DNA from: Planctomycetota bacterium
GTDB taxonomy: Bacteria; Planctomycetota; Planctomycetia; Pirellulales; UBA7805
Direction: 5' to 3'
Assembly: GCA_003389215.1 (NCBI GenBank)
Contig: QQVP01000068.1
Span: 1-60,854, forward strand
DNA length: 60,854 bases
This document shows positions 1 through 8,131 of this stretch, piece after piece (within the stretch, counting starts at the first letter, position 1; each line of letters begins with the position of its first letter). The translations under genes and the position numbers were made by a program. The notes below the pieces were generated by a model. It was not told the DNA's origin. It saw only the letters and a program-made list of their open reading frames with translations, and did no database searches.

Positions 1-1940
1 TCGTCGTCCTCGTCTTCGTCGTCCTCGTCTTCGTCGTCCTCGTGATGGTCACCCTCGGCAGGCGGCGCGCCGGCGTCGTCGGGGGTCGCCTTTTGCGGTA
101 CCGTCGACTCGTCCGTCTCTGCGACCGGCGCGGCCTCGCTATCCTTCTTCTTGTCCTTTTCCTTTTCCTTCTCTTTCCGCTTCTTTTCGCGCTTCTTCTT
201 CAGGGCCAGTTCCGCCTTGCTGAGCACCGCCTCGTCATAGGCGTCCTGGTTCAAGTAAAGCCCGAAGATGTCGCCCTGGGCGCCGCCGAAGCCGCCGTGC
301 GCCCGCAGGCCGTAACGGCTGGAGACATAGAGCAGCACCTTGCCGTTGGAGCTGAACATCGGCCCGCCTTCGGCGTAGCCGCTCTCGGTGACGTTGACGA
401 TGTCGCCGGTGGCGAGTTTGACGGCCGCCACCTCCGGCGTCCAAATGCGATGCCCGTGATAGGTCGCGGTCAGCCAGCGACTGTCGGGCGACCAGGCATA
501 CGAGATGTCGCCGTCGGCGTAGGAGTGATTCTTCCGCGCGGGAATCAGCGACTGGGACTTCTTCGTCTCCAGGTCGAGCACCATGATCTCGTAGCGATTC
601 TTCAGATAGGCCAGCTTCTTGCCGTCGGGCGAGGCGACCGGCTGGAAGGTCTCGTCTTCGGTCTCCAGCAGGGGCGTCTCGGTGACGATCGCCGCGTTGG
701 CGAACGAGTCGTCGTCCTCCAGGGCGATCACCGCCTGGTAAAGGTTCCACGAGCCGTTCCGCTCGCCGTCGTAGTAGAGCGTGCGGTTGTCCTTGCCCCA
801 GGTGACGGTCCGTTCCTGCTCGGGCGTGCTGGTGATCCGCCGCGTGGTGTCGAACTCGACCGAGGTGACGTAGACCTCGCCCCGCAGGATGAAGGCGATC
901 TCTTCCTCGTTGGGCGAAACCGCCATGTACGAAGCCCCGCCGGAACGCGTGTTGTAGGTGTAATCGTTGGAACGCTCGTCGGCCAGCGCTTCGATTTCGA
1001 CCTGCTTCGGCTCCTGGCCCGGTCGCTTGGTCCAGATCTCGCCGTTGTAGCCGTAGCAAAGCGTGCCGTCGTCGGCCACCGTTAGGAAACGCACCGGATG
1101 GGTCTCGTGCTCCGTGACTTGAGTGCGACCGTCCGGGTTGGCCGGGTCCATCGTCCACACGTTGAAGCTGCCGGACTTCTCTTCGCTGAGGTAGTAGAAC
1201 CGCGAGCCGTCGGCGCTCCAGACCGGATTGCGATCTTCACCCGCGTAGCTGGTCAGCCGGGTGTACTTACCCGTCTCGGCGTCGACGGTCCAAACATCGC
1301 GGGTAATCGACGAGGTGTGGTGCTTTCGCCAGGGATCTTCCGTGCCCTTGTAGTCGTGGAACAAGAGCTTCGTGGAATCGGGATTGTAGTTGGCATACTC
1401 GGCCGTGGTGGTCAGCACCTGGCGCGGACGACCTCCTTCGACGCCGATCTTGTAGAGTTCGCCCATCCGCCGCGTGCCGATCACCGCCTGCGGGGCGTCG
1501 AGCCGGTAGCTGGTAAAGAGAATCTCCCTGCCGTCGGGCGTGAACGCCGTGGGCGTATCGGCGGCGGAGTGGTAGGTCAGCCGCTGTGCCTTGCCGCCGC
1601 TGGCGGACATCAAGAAGACGTCGAAGTTGCCGTGCCGATCCGAGGCGAAGGCAATCTGCTTGCCATCGGGCGACCAGACGGGCGAACGCTCATACAGATC
1701 GTGCGTCGTCAGATGCCGGGCCCGACCGCCGGCGGCATCGACCAGCCACAGGTCGCCGCGGAACGAAAAGGCGATCTGCTTGCCGTCGGGCGAGATGGCC
1801 GGATAGCGCATCCAGTCTTTCGCGGTCGGCTTCTCATGCGAGTCGGCCCAGAGGCTCGCGTCGCCACCCGGCAGGGTCGTCAGCGAAGTCAGCAGGATCA
1901 GGCAAAGGCAAAGCGAGAGCGGACGGCGAGACAGTTTCAT
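1..1940 (-). CDS. Tricorn-like secreted peptidase (S41 family), C-terminal part missing
   Basis: The gene starts at an ATG at 1940 and runs off the left edge, leaving about 646 residues. A hydrophobic signal peptide (about residues 1-32) is followed by repeated TolB/WD40-like propeller blades with the motif SPDGKQIAFS or close variants (ISPDGKQIAF, WSPDGKQIAF, ASPDGKKLAY). This is the N-terminal half of tricorn-protease homologues; their PDZ and serine-protease domains would lie beyond the edge. The last visible residues are a charged linker: a Lys/Arg/Glu run of about 25 residues, an Ala/Pro/Thr stretch, then an Asp/Glu run encoded by a repeated 15-bp unit. Tricorn homologues degrade peptides; here the signal peptide implies a periplasmic or extracytoplasmic site. 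The peptidase domain itself is not seen, so a non-peptidase TolB-like protein remains possible. Confidence 0.82.
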   Translation of the reverse strand, partial: MKLSRRPLSLCLCLILLTSLTTLPGGDASLWADSHEKPTAKDWMRYPAISPDGKQIAFSFRGDLWLVDAAGGRARHLTTHDLYERSPVWSPDGKQIAFASDRHGNFDVFLMSASGGKAQRLTYHSAADTPTAFTPDGREILFTSYRLDAPQAVIGTRRMGELYKIGVEGGRPRQVLTTTAEYANYNPDSTKLLFHDYKGTEDPWRKHHTSSITRDVWTVDAETGKYTRLTSYAGEDRNPVWSADGSRFYYLSEEKSGSFNVWTMDPANPDGRTQVTEHETHPVRFLTVADDGTLCYGYNGEIWTKRPGQEPKQVEIEALADERSNDYTYNTRSGGASYMAVSPNEEEIAFILRGEVYVTSVEFDTTRRITSTPEQERTVTWGKDNRTLYYDGERNGSWNLYQAVIALEDDDSFANAAIVTETPLLETEDETFQPVASPDGKKLAYLKNRYEIMVLDLETKKSQSLIPARKNHSYADGDISYAWSPDSRWLTATYHGHRIWTPEVAAVKLATGDIVNVTESGYAEGGPMFSSNGKVLLYVSSRYGLRAHGGFGGAQGDIFGLYLNQDAYDEAVLSKAELALKKKREKKRKEKEKEKDKKKDSEAAPVAETDESTVPQKATPDDAGAPPAEGDHHEDDEDEDDEDEDD

Positions 1941-2259
1941 CGGTGGTTCGATTCCGTGGGCGTGGTGGGGGTTGGATCCGCGCGGTCGGGCGGGAGCGAC
2001 GGCGGGCGATCTTCTCTCTTCACTACGTGGCGGCGCGGTGGTTCGGTTCGCGCCGCGTGTCAGACACGGTCGGCCGGGACGATCGCAGTCCGCGCGATCC
2101 TCGTCGGGGGCAGTCCGCGTCCGCAGGGCAGGAGCTCGGTTCTCGGCGGCCACCCCGGCAGGGGGCAGGAACTCGCCCGGAACCGGCCAGTTTACCTAGT
2201 ATACCACGCTAAGTGGCCCTGGAGAGCGGGCCCAAGCGGCGAGCAAGGGCCGCGAATTC
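1941..2259. other. Intergenic leader region of the tricorn-like gene
   Basis: This 319-bp stretch separates two minus-strand genes. No supported gene was found. It holds a possible minus-strand extended -10 box (listed separately) and a GC-rich inverted repeat around 2033-2056 (CGCGG/CCGCG). Confidence 0.5.
2198..2206 (-). promoter_or_regulatory. Possible extended -10 promoter for the tricorn-like gene
   Basis: Read on the minus strand the bases are TGGTATACT, an extended -10 element (TGn plus TATACT), about 250 bp before the start codon at 1940. No good -35 box is seen at normal spacing. The AT-rich box stands out in GC-rich surroundings, but this is inference only. Confidence 0.3.
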
Positions 2260-4137
2260 CTACGATTTCCGCAGCCGCCGGGGGCCCGTGAGCCGCCGGG
2301 CGCGGGTGAGCAGCATCGCCAGACCGAGGGCGGCCAGAGCATAGGTCGACGGCTCGGGCACGGGGGCGGGGAGCACGATCAGATCGAACGGCACCAACGG
2401 CGCGCCGAGCGAGCGGCTCACCTGGTTCACGCTGAGCAGATTGAACAGATCGATCTGCGTCAGCTCTGTGGGAAAGACCGCGCCGATCGAGCCCGAGCCC
2501 GGGGCCAGGGCCGCCTCTTCGATCTGTGCGGTCGTGGCGGTGGTCAGCCCGACGAGAATCGGCGTGTGATTGCCCGGCAGAAAGCTGTTGGTGAGATTCT
2601 GCAGCGAGTAGCCAATGATCGAACTGTTGTCGGGGTCGAGCACGACCTCGCCAGTGGCGGCGTTGTAAACCAGATCGGGAATGTTCGGATCGTCGGTGAG
2701 CACGACTTCGCCCGAGAGATTGAGCGTAAGCGTCTGATCGGTGCCGAGCACGTCGGTAAAGCTCAACTCGTACGTGGCGGCAAACAGCCCCGGGACACCG
2801 GTATCGATGGTGGCCTCAAAATCGCGAAAGTCGCCACCCGCCAGGTCAGCCGAAGTGGGCTGTAGGTTGATCTCCAACGTGCCCGTATCGCCTGAGCTGG
2901 CGATACTCAGCAGGTCGAGTCGCGCGACTTCGACCGAGGTGAGTCCCGCCGGGACGAGGTTGGTGAAGGAGAGGTCGGTCGGGCCCGGCGAGGCGAGATA
3001 GTTGAAGGTACCCAGGTCAAAATTGACGACGTCGACGTCCGAACCAGCGGCGAAGGAGGCGTTTGCGGCGGCGTCGATGACGGTGGCCATGGCGATTTCC
3101 GACGTGGCAAAGTCCCGACGCCGATTCCAACCGATGACGTCGCCCGAGATGGCCGGGTCCGTGTCGAGGTTCGCATCGTCGGTGATTTCGATGATCTGAC
3201 TTCCGTCGTAGAAATGAATGTCGAACTCCGACGTCCCGTCGTCATCGGCTTCCCAAACGATGTTCGTGCCCGATATCTTTTGATCGAGGTCGTCGTAATT
3301 GTTGTTGGTAATCTGGGTCGTCGAGGTGCCGTCGTAGAGGAACAGCTCGAGATCGTTGCCGTCGCTGGCCCGCCAGACGACGTTGTTGCCGGAGATCTGC
3401 GGATCTTCGTCGTCGACGGTGTTGTTGGTCAACTGCGTCGTGGTCGTGCCGTCGTAAAGATAGATCTCGAAGTCGTTGCCGTCGAAGCCGCTCCAAACGA
3501 CGTTGTTGCCGGAAACCTGGGGGCCGATATCGACGAGAAGGTTGTTGGTTAGCTGCGTTGTCGAATTGCCGTCGTAGAGGTAGATCTCGTTGGCTTCCGA
3601 CCAGACGACATTGTTGCCGGAGATGTCCGGCGGAGATTCACTTCCCGAGTTGTTGGTCAGCTGAGTCGTGCTCGTGCCGTCATAGAGAAAGATCTCGAAG
3701 TCGTTGCCGTCGTCGCCCCGCCAGACGACATTGTTGCCCGATACCTGCGGATCGCCGTCGAAGGCGCCGTTATTGGTCAGCTGCGTTGTCGAACTTCCGT
3801 CGTAGTAATAGATCTCGGCACCACTGCCGCCGCCCTTCCTCCAGGCTACGTTGTTGCCGGAAATCACGGGAAACAAATCGTCCGACGAATCGTTGGTCAG
3901 CGTCGTCAGCGTGTTGCCGTCGAACAGGGCGATGTCCAATTCGAACTGGGAGAATTGCGCCCGGGACCAGACCAGGTTGCTGCCCGATACTTGCACGCCG
4001 AAGTCGTTTTCGAAGTCGTTCGTCAGCTGGGTCACCTGAAAGGTCGTCGCTCTGGCGGTAGAGGCCGCCGCCAGGAGCACGATCAGCGTGGCCGCCGTCA
4101 GACTTGCACGGTAAGTCGTGTGTCGTGGTACTCGCAT
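2260..4137 (-). CDS. PEP-CTERM-sorted beta-propeller protein
   Basis: About 625 residues. An N-terminal signal peptide ends near ASTARA. Then come seven to eight tandem repeats of about 40 residues, each close to ISGNNVVW...EIYLYDG.STTQLTNN, consistent with a secreted beta-propeller. A second half of beta-rich Asp/Gly/Thr sequence follows (residues about 330-590). The C-terminus is a PEP-CTERM sorting signal: VPEPSTYALAALGLAMLL and a basic tail (ARRLTGPRRLRKS). Such tails are recognised by exosortase, suggesting surface display. The ATG at 4137 is preferred because it directly precedes the signal peptide; longer in-frame starts add non-hydrophobic residues. The ligand is unknown. Repeat blades are nearly identical at DNA level, suggesting expansion by duplication. 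Confidence 0.85.
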   Translation of the reverse strand: MRVPRHTTYRASLTAATLIVLLAAASTARATTFQVTQLTNDFENDFGVQVSGSNLVWSRAQFSQFELDIALFDGNTLTTLTNDSSDDLFPVISGNNVAWRKGGGSGAEIYYYDGSSTTQLTNNGAFDGDPQVSGNNVVWRGDDGNDFEIFLYDGTSTTQLTNNSGSESPPDISGNNVVWSEANEIYLYDGNSTTQLTNNLLVDIGPQVSGNNVVWSGFDGNDFEIYLYDGTTTTQLTNNTVDDEDPQISGNNVVWRASDGNDLELFLYDGTSTTQITNNNYDDLDQKISGTNIVWEADDDGTSEFDIHFYDGSQIIEITDDANLDTDPAISGDVIGWNRRRDFATSEIAMATVIDAAANASFAAGSDVDVVNFDLGTFNYLASPGPTDLSFTNLVPAGLTSVEVARLDLLSIASSGDTGTLEINLQPTSADLAGGDFRDFEATIDTGVPGLFAATYELSFTDVLGTDQTLTLNLSGEVVLTDDPNIPDLVYNAATGEVVLDPDNSSIIGYSLQNLTNSFLPGNHTPILVGLTTATTAQIEEAALAPGSGSIGAVFPTELTQIDLFNLLSVNQVSRSLGAPLVPFDLIVLPAPVPEPSTYALAALGLAMLLTRARRLTGPRRLRKS

Positions 4138-4324
4138 CGTCGACCCCGTTTCTTTGTTTCTTGCCTGCGGGCGATGACTCGTGGCCAAAATTGGTTGGAC
4201 CACCGAGAAGATCGATGCACTTTCTGTGCCCGTGCGTCGCAATCTCGCTAGATGTCCTCAAGTCCTAACGTAGCAAGCGACTCTTTCTTAGATTCTAAAT
4301 TCGACGGCAAATTGCCCCCAAAAC

Positions 4325-4414
4325 AGACTGTCCGAGTCCGGACAGTTGACGGCCTGACAGGCGGCCGCGACCGCCGAAACTGCCCGGACTTGGACAGGTT
4401 GGCTCGGACAGTCT
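4325..4414. other. Strongly structured hairpin element (possible ncRNA or repeat)
   Basis: Nested inverted repeats: AGACTGTCCGAG at 4325-4336 pairs perfectly with CTCGGACAGTCT at 4403-4414. TCCGGACAGTT at 4337-4347 pairs with AACTGCCCGGA at 4378-4388 (10 of 11). GGCGG at 4360-4364 pairs with CCGCC at 4371-4375. The fold has a 14-nt bulge on one side (4389-4402), itself containing another copy of GGACAG. It lies between the PEP-CTERM gene and the three-gene operon. The rest of the 4138-4558 gap shows no supported gene. It could be a small RNA, a REP-like element, or a regulator site. Confidence 0.5.
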
Positions 4415-4558
4415 CGCCGGAAAGTGAGATCACGGTCGACGCAAGCGGGAACGCGGCGCACGGTCCGCACCGAGAACGCTTACCGGCTCGTAGTAAGCTA
4501 CGGCTACGCGCTAGTTCCGCCGCAAGAAGTAGAATGCGCGCGTTGTCAGCGCGAGACG

Positions 4559-5098
4559 CTAGCCAGAGTTACACGGGCAATCCGTATTGGCTTCAAAGAC
4601 GTGGCAACCGTACTGCTTGAGCTCACCCACCATTTCTCGAGCTTTCACTCTCGAAATCCGGAAGGTTGGTCGGTGCGCCTCGACGACCTTTGCACATAGT
4701 CGACGAAAAGCTGCGTGACCCGGACTTGGGGCGACTATGTCGACGTGAAGCCGATTCGCAGCGTCACACAGCGTATTCCCTGGGCTATCGACAATTGACA
4801 GGCCAGCCGTTGTTATCTCGGCATGCGTAAAGGCGACAAAGTCGATTTTGTCCCTGAGTCTCTGGCGATAGCTGTTCAAGCCAACAACCACTCGCTTCAA
4901 TTCGTCGTCCGAATTGACCTGATAAAGACTGAATTGACTCTCGGCCGCTGGAAATACGTGCGACGCTATGTGCTCAATGCGATCCCCCGATACATCGGAC
5001 ACGTCTCCCCACGTACTCTTCTTATCGAGTTTTCGAACAAGAATCGGATAGCCATCCGTGCCAAATCGATTGCAATGCGTATCCGCCACCATGTGCAT
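4559..5098 (-). CDS. Uncharacterised protein, third gene of unknown operon
   Basis: About 179 residues; no family recognised. There is no signal peptide or membrane segment, so it is probably cytosolic. Notable residues are a cysteine-containing C-terminus (CHVFEANTDCPCNSG), an additional Cys pair in the middle, and a charged central helix region (RVVVGLNSYRQRLRDK). The start at 5098 lies 16 bp after the stop of the upstream gene, so co-transcription is likely. Base composition is lower in GC than most of the window, as for its two partners. It could be a partner or effector of the operon. Function is unknown. Confidence 0.55.
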   Translation of the reverse strand: MHMVADTHCNRFGTDGYPILVRKLDKKSTWGDVSDVSGDRIEHIASHVFPAAESQFSLYQVNSDDELKRVVVGLNSYRQRLRDKIDFVAFTHAEITTAGLSIVDSPGNTLCDAANRLHVDIVAPSPGHAAFRRLCAKVVEAHRPTFRISRVKAREMVGELKQYGCHVFEANTDCPCNSG

Positions 5099-5114
5099 GC
5101 ACGATCAAGAAGCC

Positions 5115-5711
5115 TTACCCTAGGTTTTCTTTGGCAAGATCCGCAATGAACGGATCGGAGTGCTCCGCAAGCCTGCGCAAGGCGTCTCGTGATGCTTCCG
5201 TATCGATGTCCGCCAACGCCTCGACGACTCCCTCCATAACGCCTGGGCTAGCCGCACCCTGACACATTGTTACAAATTTGAGCTTCAATTCGTCTCGAAT
5301 CTCGGACTGGGCAACGGAACGCAACAAGATGTGCCAGTAGTCGTCGTTGGGCTCATACGCACGACCGCTGACATACAAGTGCGACCACCTGGACAGATCC
5401 CGCACGAGAAATCCAAAGGCGTAGTGGTAGATGGCCTGATCAAGACTGGATAGCAGATCGATCGCCAAGTCCAATCGATCGGGAGTTCTTAGATCGACAC
5501 AGAACGTTATGAGTTCGTTGATCAGGTCGTGGGACTCAGGACTAAAGCGAAGATAATCAAGCAATACCTCGCGCAACTGCTTCCGTGCGCTTGCATGCGA
5601 TGACGCATGGCGCTCGAGTATGCTCCGAAAACGAGTACGCTCGCCAACGATTGGGGAATACGCCTTCTCTATTCCACTCGTTGACGTGTACTTGATACCG
5701 TAACCCGACAT
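5115..5711 (-). CDS. Uncharacterised helical protein, HEAT-like, second gene of unknown operon
   Basis: About 198 residues, predicted mostly helical. The C-terminal third (GVMEGVVEALADIDTEASRD and on to the LAKENLG terminus) looks like one or two HEAT-type helical repeats, with the typical pattern of an Ala/Leu-rich helix, a short turn and 'RDALRRLAEHSD'. No catalytic motif, signal peptide or membrane segment was seen. It starts 10 bp after the stop of the upstream gene and ends 16 bp before the next, so it belongs to a tight operon. HEAT-like proteins usually act as binding scaffolds; the partner here is not known. Lower GC than flanking genes suggests transfer. Confidence 0.6.
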   Translation of the reverse strand: MSGYGIKYTSTSGIEKAYSPIVGERTRFRSILERHASSHASARKQLREVLLDYLRFSPESHDLINELITFCVDLRTPDRLDLAIDLLSSLDQAIYHYAFGFLVRDLSRWSHLYVSGRAYEPNDDYWHILLRSVAQSEIRDELKLKFVTMCQGAASPGVMEGVVEALADIDTEASRDALRRLAEHSDPFIADLAKENLG

Positions 5712-5721
5712 TGCTTGTCCT

Positions 5722-6318
5722 CTAGCTAAGAAACTGCTTCATGAGTGAAACACTTCGATCGTGGTCCTCAGAGAATAGGCTGACTGCCTTGCACGCGTCC
5801 GCATGCGACGCTGTCGTTCGATTGTGATTAAACGCCAGAGTTGTTCCGTGATCACCCTGAATCAGCATCACTTCGATTCTTGCACCACCTTCGTGTAACA
5901 CCACTCCCCAACGCAGCAGCTGCGGATTCACTTTCGTCGGAATCGTCTCGCGAATTGCCTCGAAGACGGGATAAGTTCTCTCGTCCGTATTGTCCTGAAA
6001 CTCGAAATTCGCACCGACGGCGGTCATCGGCGTGTGGGGAAGCTCCTTAAGAACCTTGAGCGCCATCTCGCCGCAATCGAGAACCGTCGACGCAATAACA
6101 AGGCGATCAGACGAAACGAACCACTCCGTTCCCTCGCCATTAAAGAGCACCCCGTCCGACTTCACAGCTCCCAAGGCCAGCTTAACGTCTCTGGCATTCC
6201 AAATCTCCTGCTCGTCCAACCATTCTGGCGAGATGAGATAAGGATTGAAATTGCCAAACAGAGTGATGTGGGCTGACTCAAGTTCGGGCACTGCTGATGT
6301 CCTAAGTCGTTTTCTCAA
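5722..6318 (-). CDS. Uncharacterised protein, first gene of unknown operon
   Basis: About 198 residues. The N-terminus has a beta strand followed by a loop and tryptophan (HITLFGNFNPYLISPEWL), and a mid-region signature ELPHTPMTAVGANFEF. Both resemble, from memory, a widespread family of roughly 170-200 residue hypothetical proteins; no function is known to me. The C-terminal part (LRWGVVLHEGGARIEVMLI) alternates beta strands. No signal peptide or membrane segment is present. It heads a three-gene operon (next start 10 bp after its stop). The start at 6318 is the first in-frame ATG; a shorter start is possible. GC is lower than in neighbouring housekeeping genes. Confidence 0.6.
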   Translation of the reverse strand: MRKRLRTSAVPELESAHITLFGNFNPYLISPEWLDEQEIWNARDVKLALGAVKSDGVLFNGEGTEWFVSSDRLVIASTVLDCGEMALKVLKELPHTPMTAVGANFEFQDNTDERTYPVFEAIRETIPTKVNPQLLRWGVVLHEGGARIEVMLIQGDHGTTLAFNHNRTTASHADACKAVSLFSEDHDRSVSLMKQFLS

Positions 6319-6424
6319 AAACGATTAGTCCACGTAAGTGTAGGCCACGCGGCGGAATCCGTCAATTCGTTAACCGGTCGTCGGTGATCCCGAAATCGAC
6401 TCTTCTCCGCCGGAGGCGCTGAAA

Positions 6425-6531
6425 CTATTGAGCCCTGCGCAGCCAATGAACCAGGCCGACCAGCGGGGAGGCCGGCATTCCAGCGATCATCGCCGCGGCG
6501 AAGGGCTCATTGACAACGCAGCCATCAATAA
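6425..6531 (-). repeat. 106-bp dispersed repeat, copy 1
   Basis: Inverted copy of the element also found at 10876-10981 and 53465-53570, about 95% identical with a single inserted base. Read on the minus strand it begins TTATTGATGGCTG and ends GGGCTCAATAG, so TTATTGA and TCAATA(A) form short terminal inverted repeats. It contains a GCCGCGGC palindrome and the hairpin GCCGGCC-TCCCCGCT-GGTCGGC. The TGA in TTATTGA is the stop codon of the aldehyde dehydrogenase. No transposase gene or clear target-site duplication is seen. Confidence 0.92.
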
Positions 6532-8075
6532 ATGTCGAACCGAATCCCCTGGGCGAGCGGCAGGTCGCGGCCGTAGTTGATCGTGTTCGTCTGGCGCCGC
6601 ATGTAGGTTCGCCAGGTGTCGCTGCCCGACTCGCGGCCGCCGCCGGTCTCCTTCTCGCCGCCAAAGGCGCCGCCGATCTCCGCACCGCTGGTGCCGATGT
6701 TCACGTTGGCGATGCCGCAGTCGCTGCCGGTCGGCGCGCAGAAGCGTTCCGCCTCGCGTACGTCGCCCGTGAAGATGGCCGAGGAAAGCCCCTGCGGAAC
6801 GTCGTTCTGCAGGGCGATCGCCTCGTCCAGTTCGGCGTAACGGAGCACGTAGAGAATCGGCGCGAACGTTTCCTGCTGCAGGATCGCCGCGTCGGGCTCG
6901 ATCTCGACGATGACCGGACGGACGTAGACGCCGCCTGCGGGAACCGTCTCGGCAACGCGCGGCGAGGCGTCCTTACCCAGGGCAAGCACGCGCCCCCCCT
7001 GCTCCTTCGCGGTTGCCAGCGCCGTCTCCATCGCCTCGCCGGCTGCCGCGTCGATCAGCGGTCCGACCAACACGCCCTCGTCCCGCGGGTCGCCGATCGG
7101 CAAGCCCTCGTAAACCCGCACGAGCCGCGCCAGCAGCTCGTCGGCAATCGACTCATGCACGATCAGACGTCGCAACGTGGTGCAGCGCTGTCCGCAGGTG
7201 CCGACGGCGCTGAAGACGATCGCCCGCACGGCCGCTTCCAAATCGGCCGAAGGGGCGACGATCATTGCGTTGTTGCCACCCAGCTCCAACAGGGCGCGAC
7301 CGAGACGGGCCGCCACGGTGCTGCCCACCGCTCGACCCATCGGCACGCTGCCGGTCGCGGAGATCAGCGGTAGCCGACGATGGCGGGCCAAGGCATCGCC
7401 GACCTTCGCGTCGCCGATGACAAGTCCCACGATTCCCGGCGGCGCTTCGTCCATCGCGACAACGACCTGCGCGACGAGTGCGTGGGTGGCCATCGCCGCC
7501 AGCGGCGTCTTTTCCGAGGGTTTCCAGACGACGGCGTCGCCGCACACCAGGGCCAGCATCGCATTCCAGGCCCAGACCGCCACGGGAAAATTGAAGGCAC
7601 TAATCACGCCAATCGCCCCCAGCGGATGCCACTGCTCGGCGAGACGATGCTCGGGTCGCTCGCTGGCAATCGAGAGTCCGTACAGCTGCCGGCTCTGGCC
7701 GACGGCAAAATCGCAGATGTCGATCATCTCCTGCACTTCGCCGCGCGACTCCTGCGTGATCTTGCCGGCCTCGAGCGTGACGAGCGCGGCCAGATCGTTC
7801 TTGTGCTCACGCAGCTTCTCGCCGATGCGCCGCACAAGTTCGCCCCGCACCGGGGCCGGCACGGCCCGCCACTGCAGGAAGGCCTCGTGCGCGGCGGCCA
7901 CCACCGCCTCGACGTCGGCCGCGGTGGCCGCGGCAAACTCCGCCAGCGGCGCGTTGTCGATGGGCGAAGTCACGGACAGCGGCGCGCCACTGCCCGCGCT
8001 CCAGCGGTCACCAACCGCGACGGCTTGCGGCGCGGCCAGTCCCAGTCGGGCGGCGATGGCGAGGGCGTCGTTCAT
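6525..8075 (-). CDS. Alpha-aminoadipate semialdehyde dehydrogenase (ALDH7-type)
   Basis: About 516 residues, typical of the ALDH7/AASADH family, which oxidises aminoadipate semialdehyde (in equilibrium with piperideine-6-carboxylate) to 2-aminoadipate with NAD+. Seen in the sequence: FNFPVAVWAWNAM (about residue 161), substrate-binding ISATGSVPMGR (238-248), catalytic base Glu264 in LELGGNNA, and nucleophile Cys298 in TCGQRCTT. The ATG at 8075 gives the normal family length; an open frame continues upstream but lacks homology. It lies 56 bp downstream of the saccharopine-dehydrogenase-type gene on the same strand, which supports a lysine pathway role. Its TGA stop codon is formed by the left end of repeat copy 1. 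Confidence 0.9.
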   Translation of the reverse strand: MNDALAIAARLGLAAPQAVAVGDRWSAGSGAPLSVTSPIDNAPLAEFAAATAADVEAVVAAAHEAFLQWRAVPAPVRGELVRRIGEKLREHKNDLAALVTLEAGKITQESRGEVQEMIDICDFAVGQSRQLYGLSIASERPEHRLAEQWHPLGAIGVISAFNFPVAVWAWNAMLALVCGDAVVWKPSEKTPLAAMATHALVAQVVVAMDEAPPGIVGLVIGDAKVGDALARHRRLPLISATGSVPMGRAVGSTVAARLGRALLELGGNNAMIVAPSADLEAAVRAIVFSAVGTCGQRCTTLRRLIVHESIADELLARLVRVYEGLPIGDPRDEGVLVGPLIDAAAGEAMETALATAKEQGGRVLALGKDASPRVAETVPAGGVYVRPVIVEIEPDAAILQQETFAPILYVLRYAELDEAIALQNDVPQGLSSAIFTGDVREAERFCAPTGSDCGIANVNIGTSGAEIGGAFGGEKETGGGRESGSDTWRTYMRRQTNTINYGRDLPLAQGIRFDIY

Positions 8076-8131
8076 GGGGCATCGTTTGCAGCGGGTGAAA
8101 GATTCTTTTGTTTGTCTTCGCGTCGTCTCGA

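Noticed and set aside
1940..1965. GGTTCGATTCC T-loop-like sequence
   Set aside because: It lies just upstream of the tricorn-like start, and the flanking stems do not pair as a tRNA T-arm.
42..2300. Several long plus-strand open frames opposite the tricorn-like gene
   Set aside because: They are arginine- and proline-rich shadows caused by GC-rich third positions of the true minus-strand gene.
6425..6531. Integron attC site
   Set aside because: Size is similar, but there are no RYYYAAC/GTTRRRY core sites and no integrase; the three copies are too alike for cassette attC sites.
6425..6531. A short conserved peptide encoded by the 106-bp repeat
   Set aside because: Two copies share an open frame, but copy 1 carries a one-base insertion that breaks it, and there is no start or ribosome site in common.
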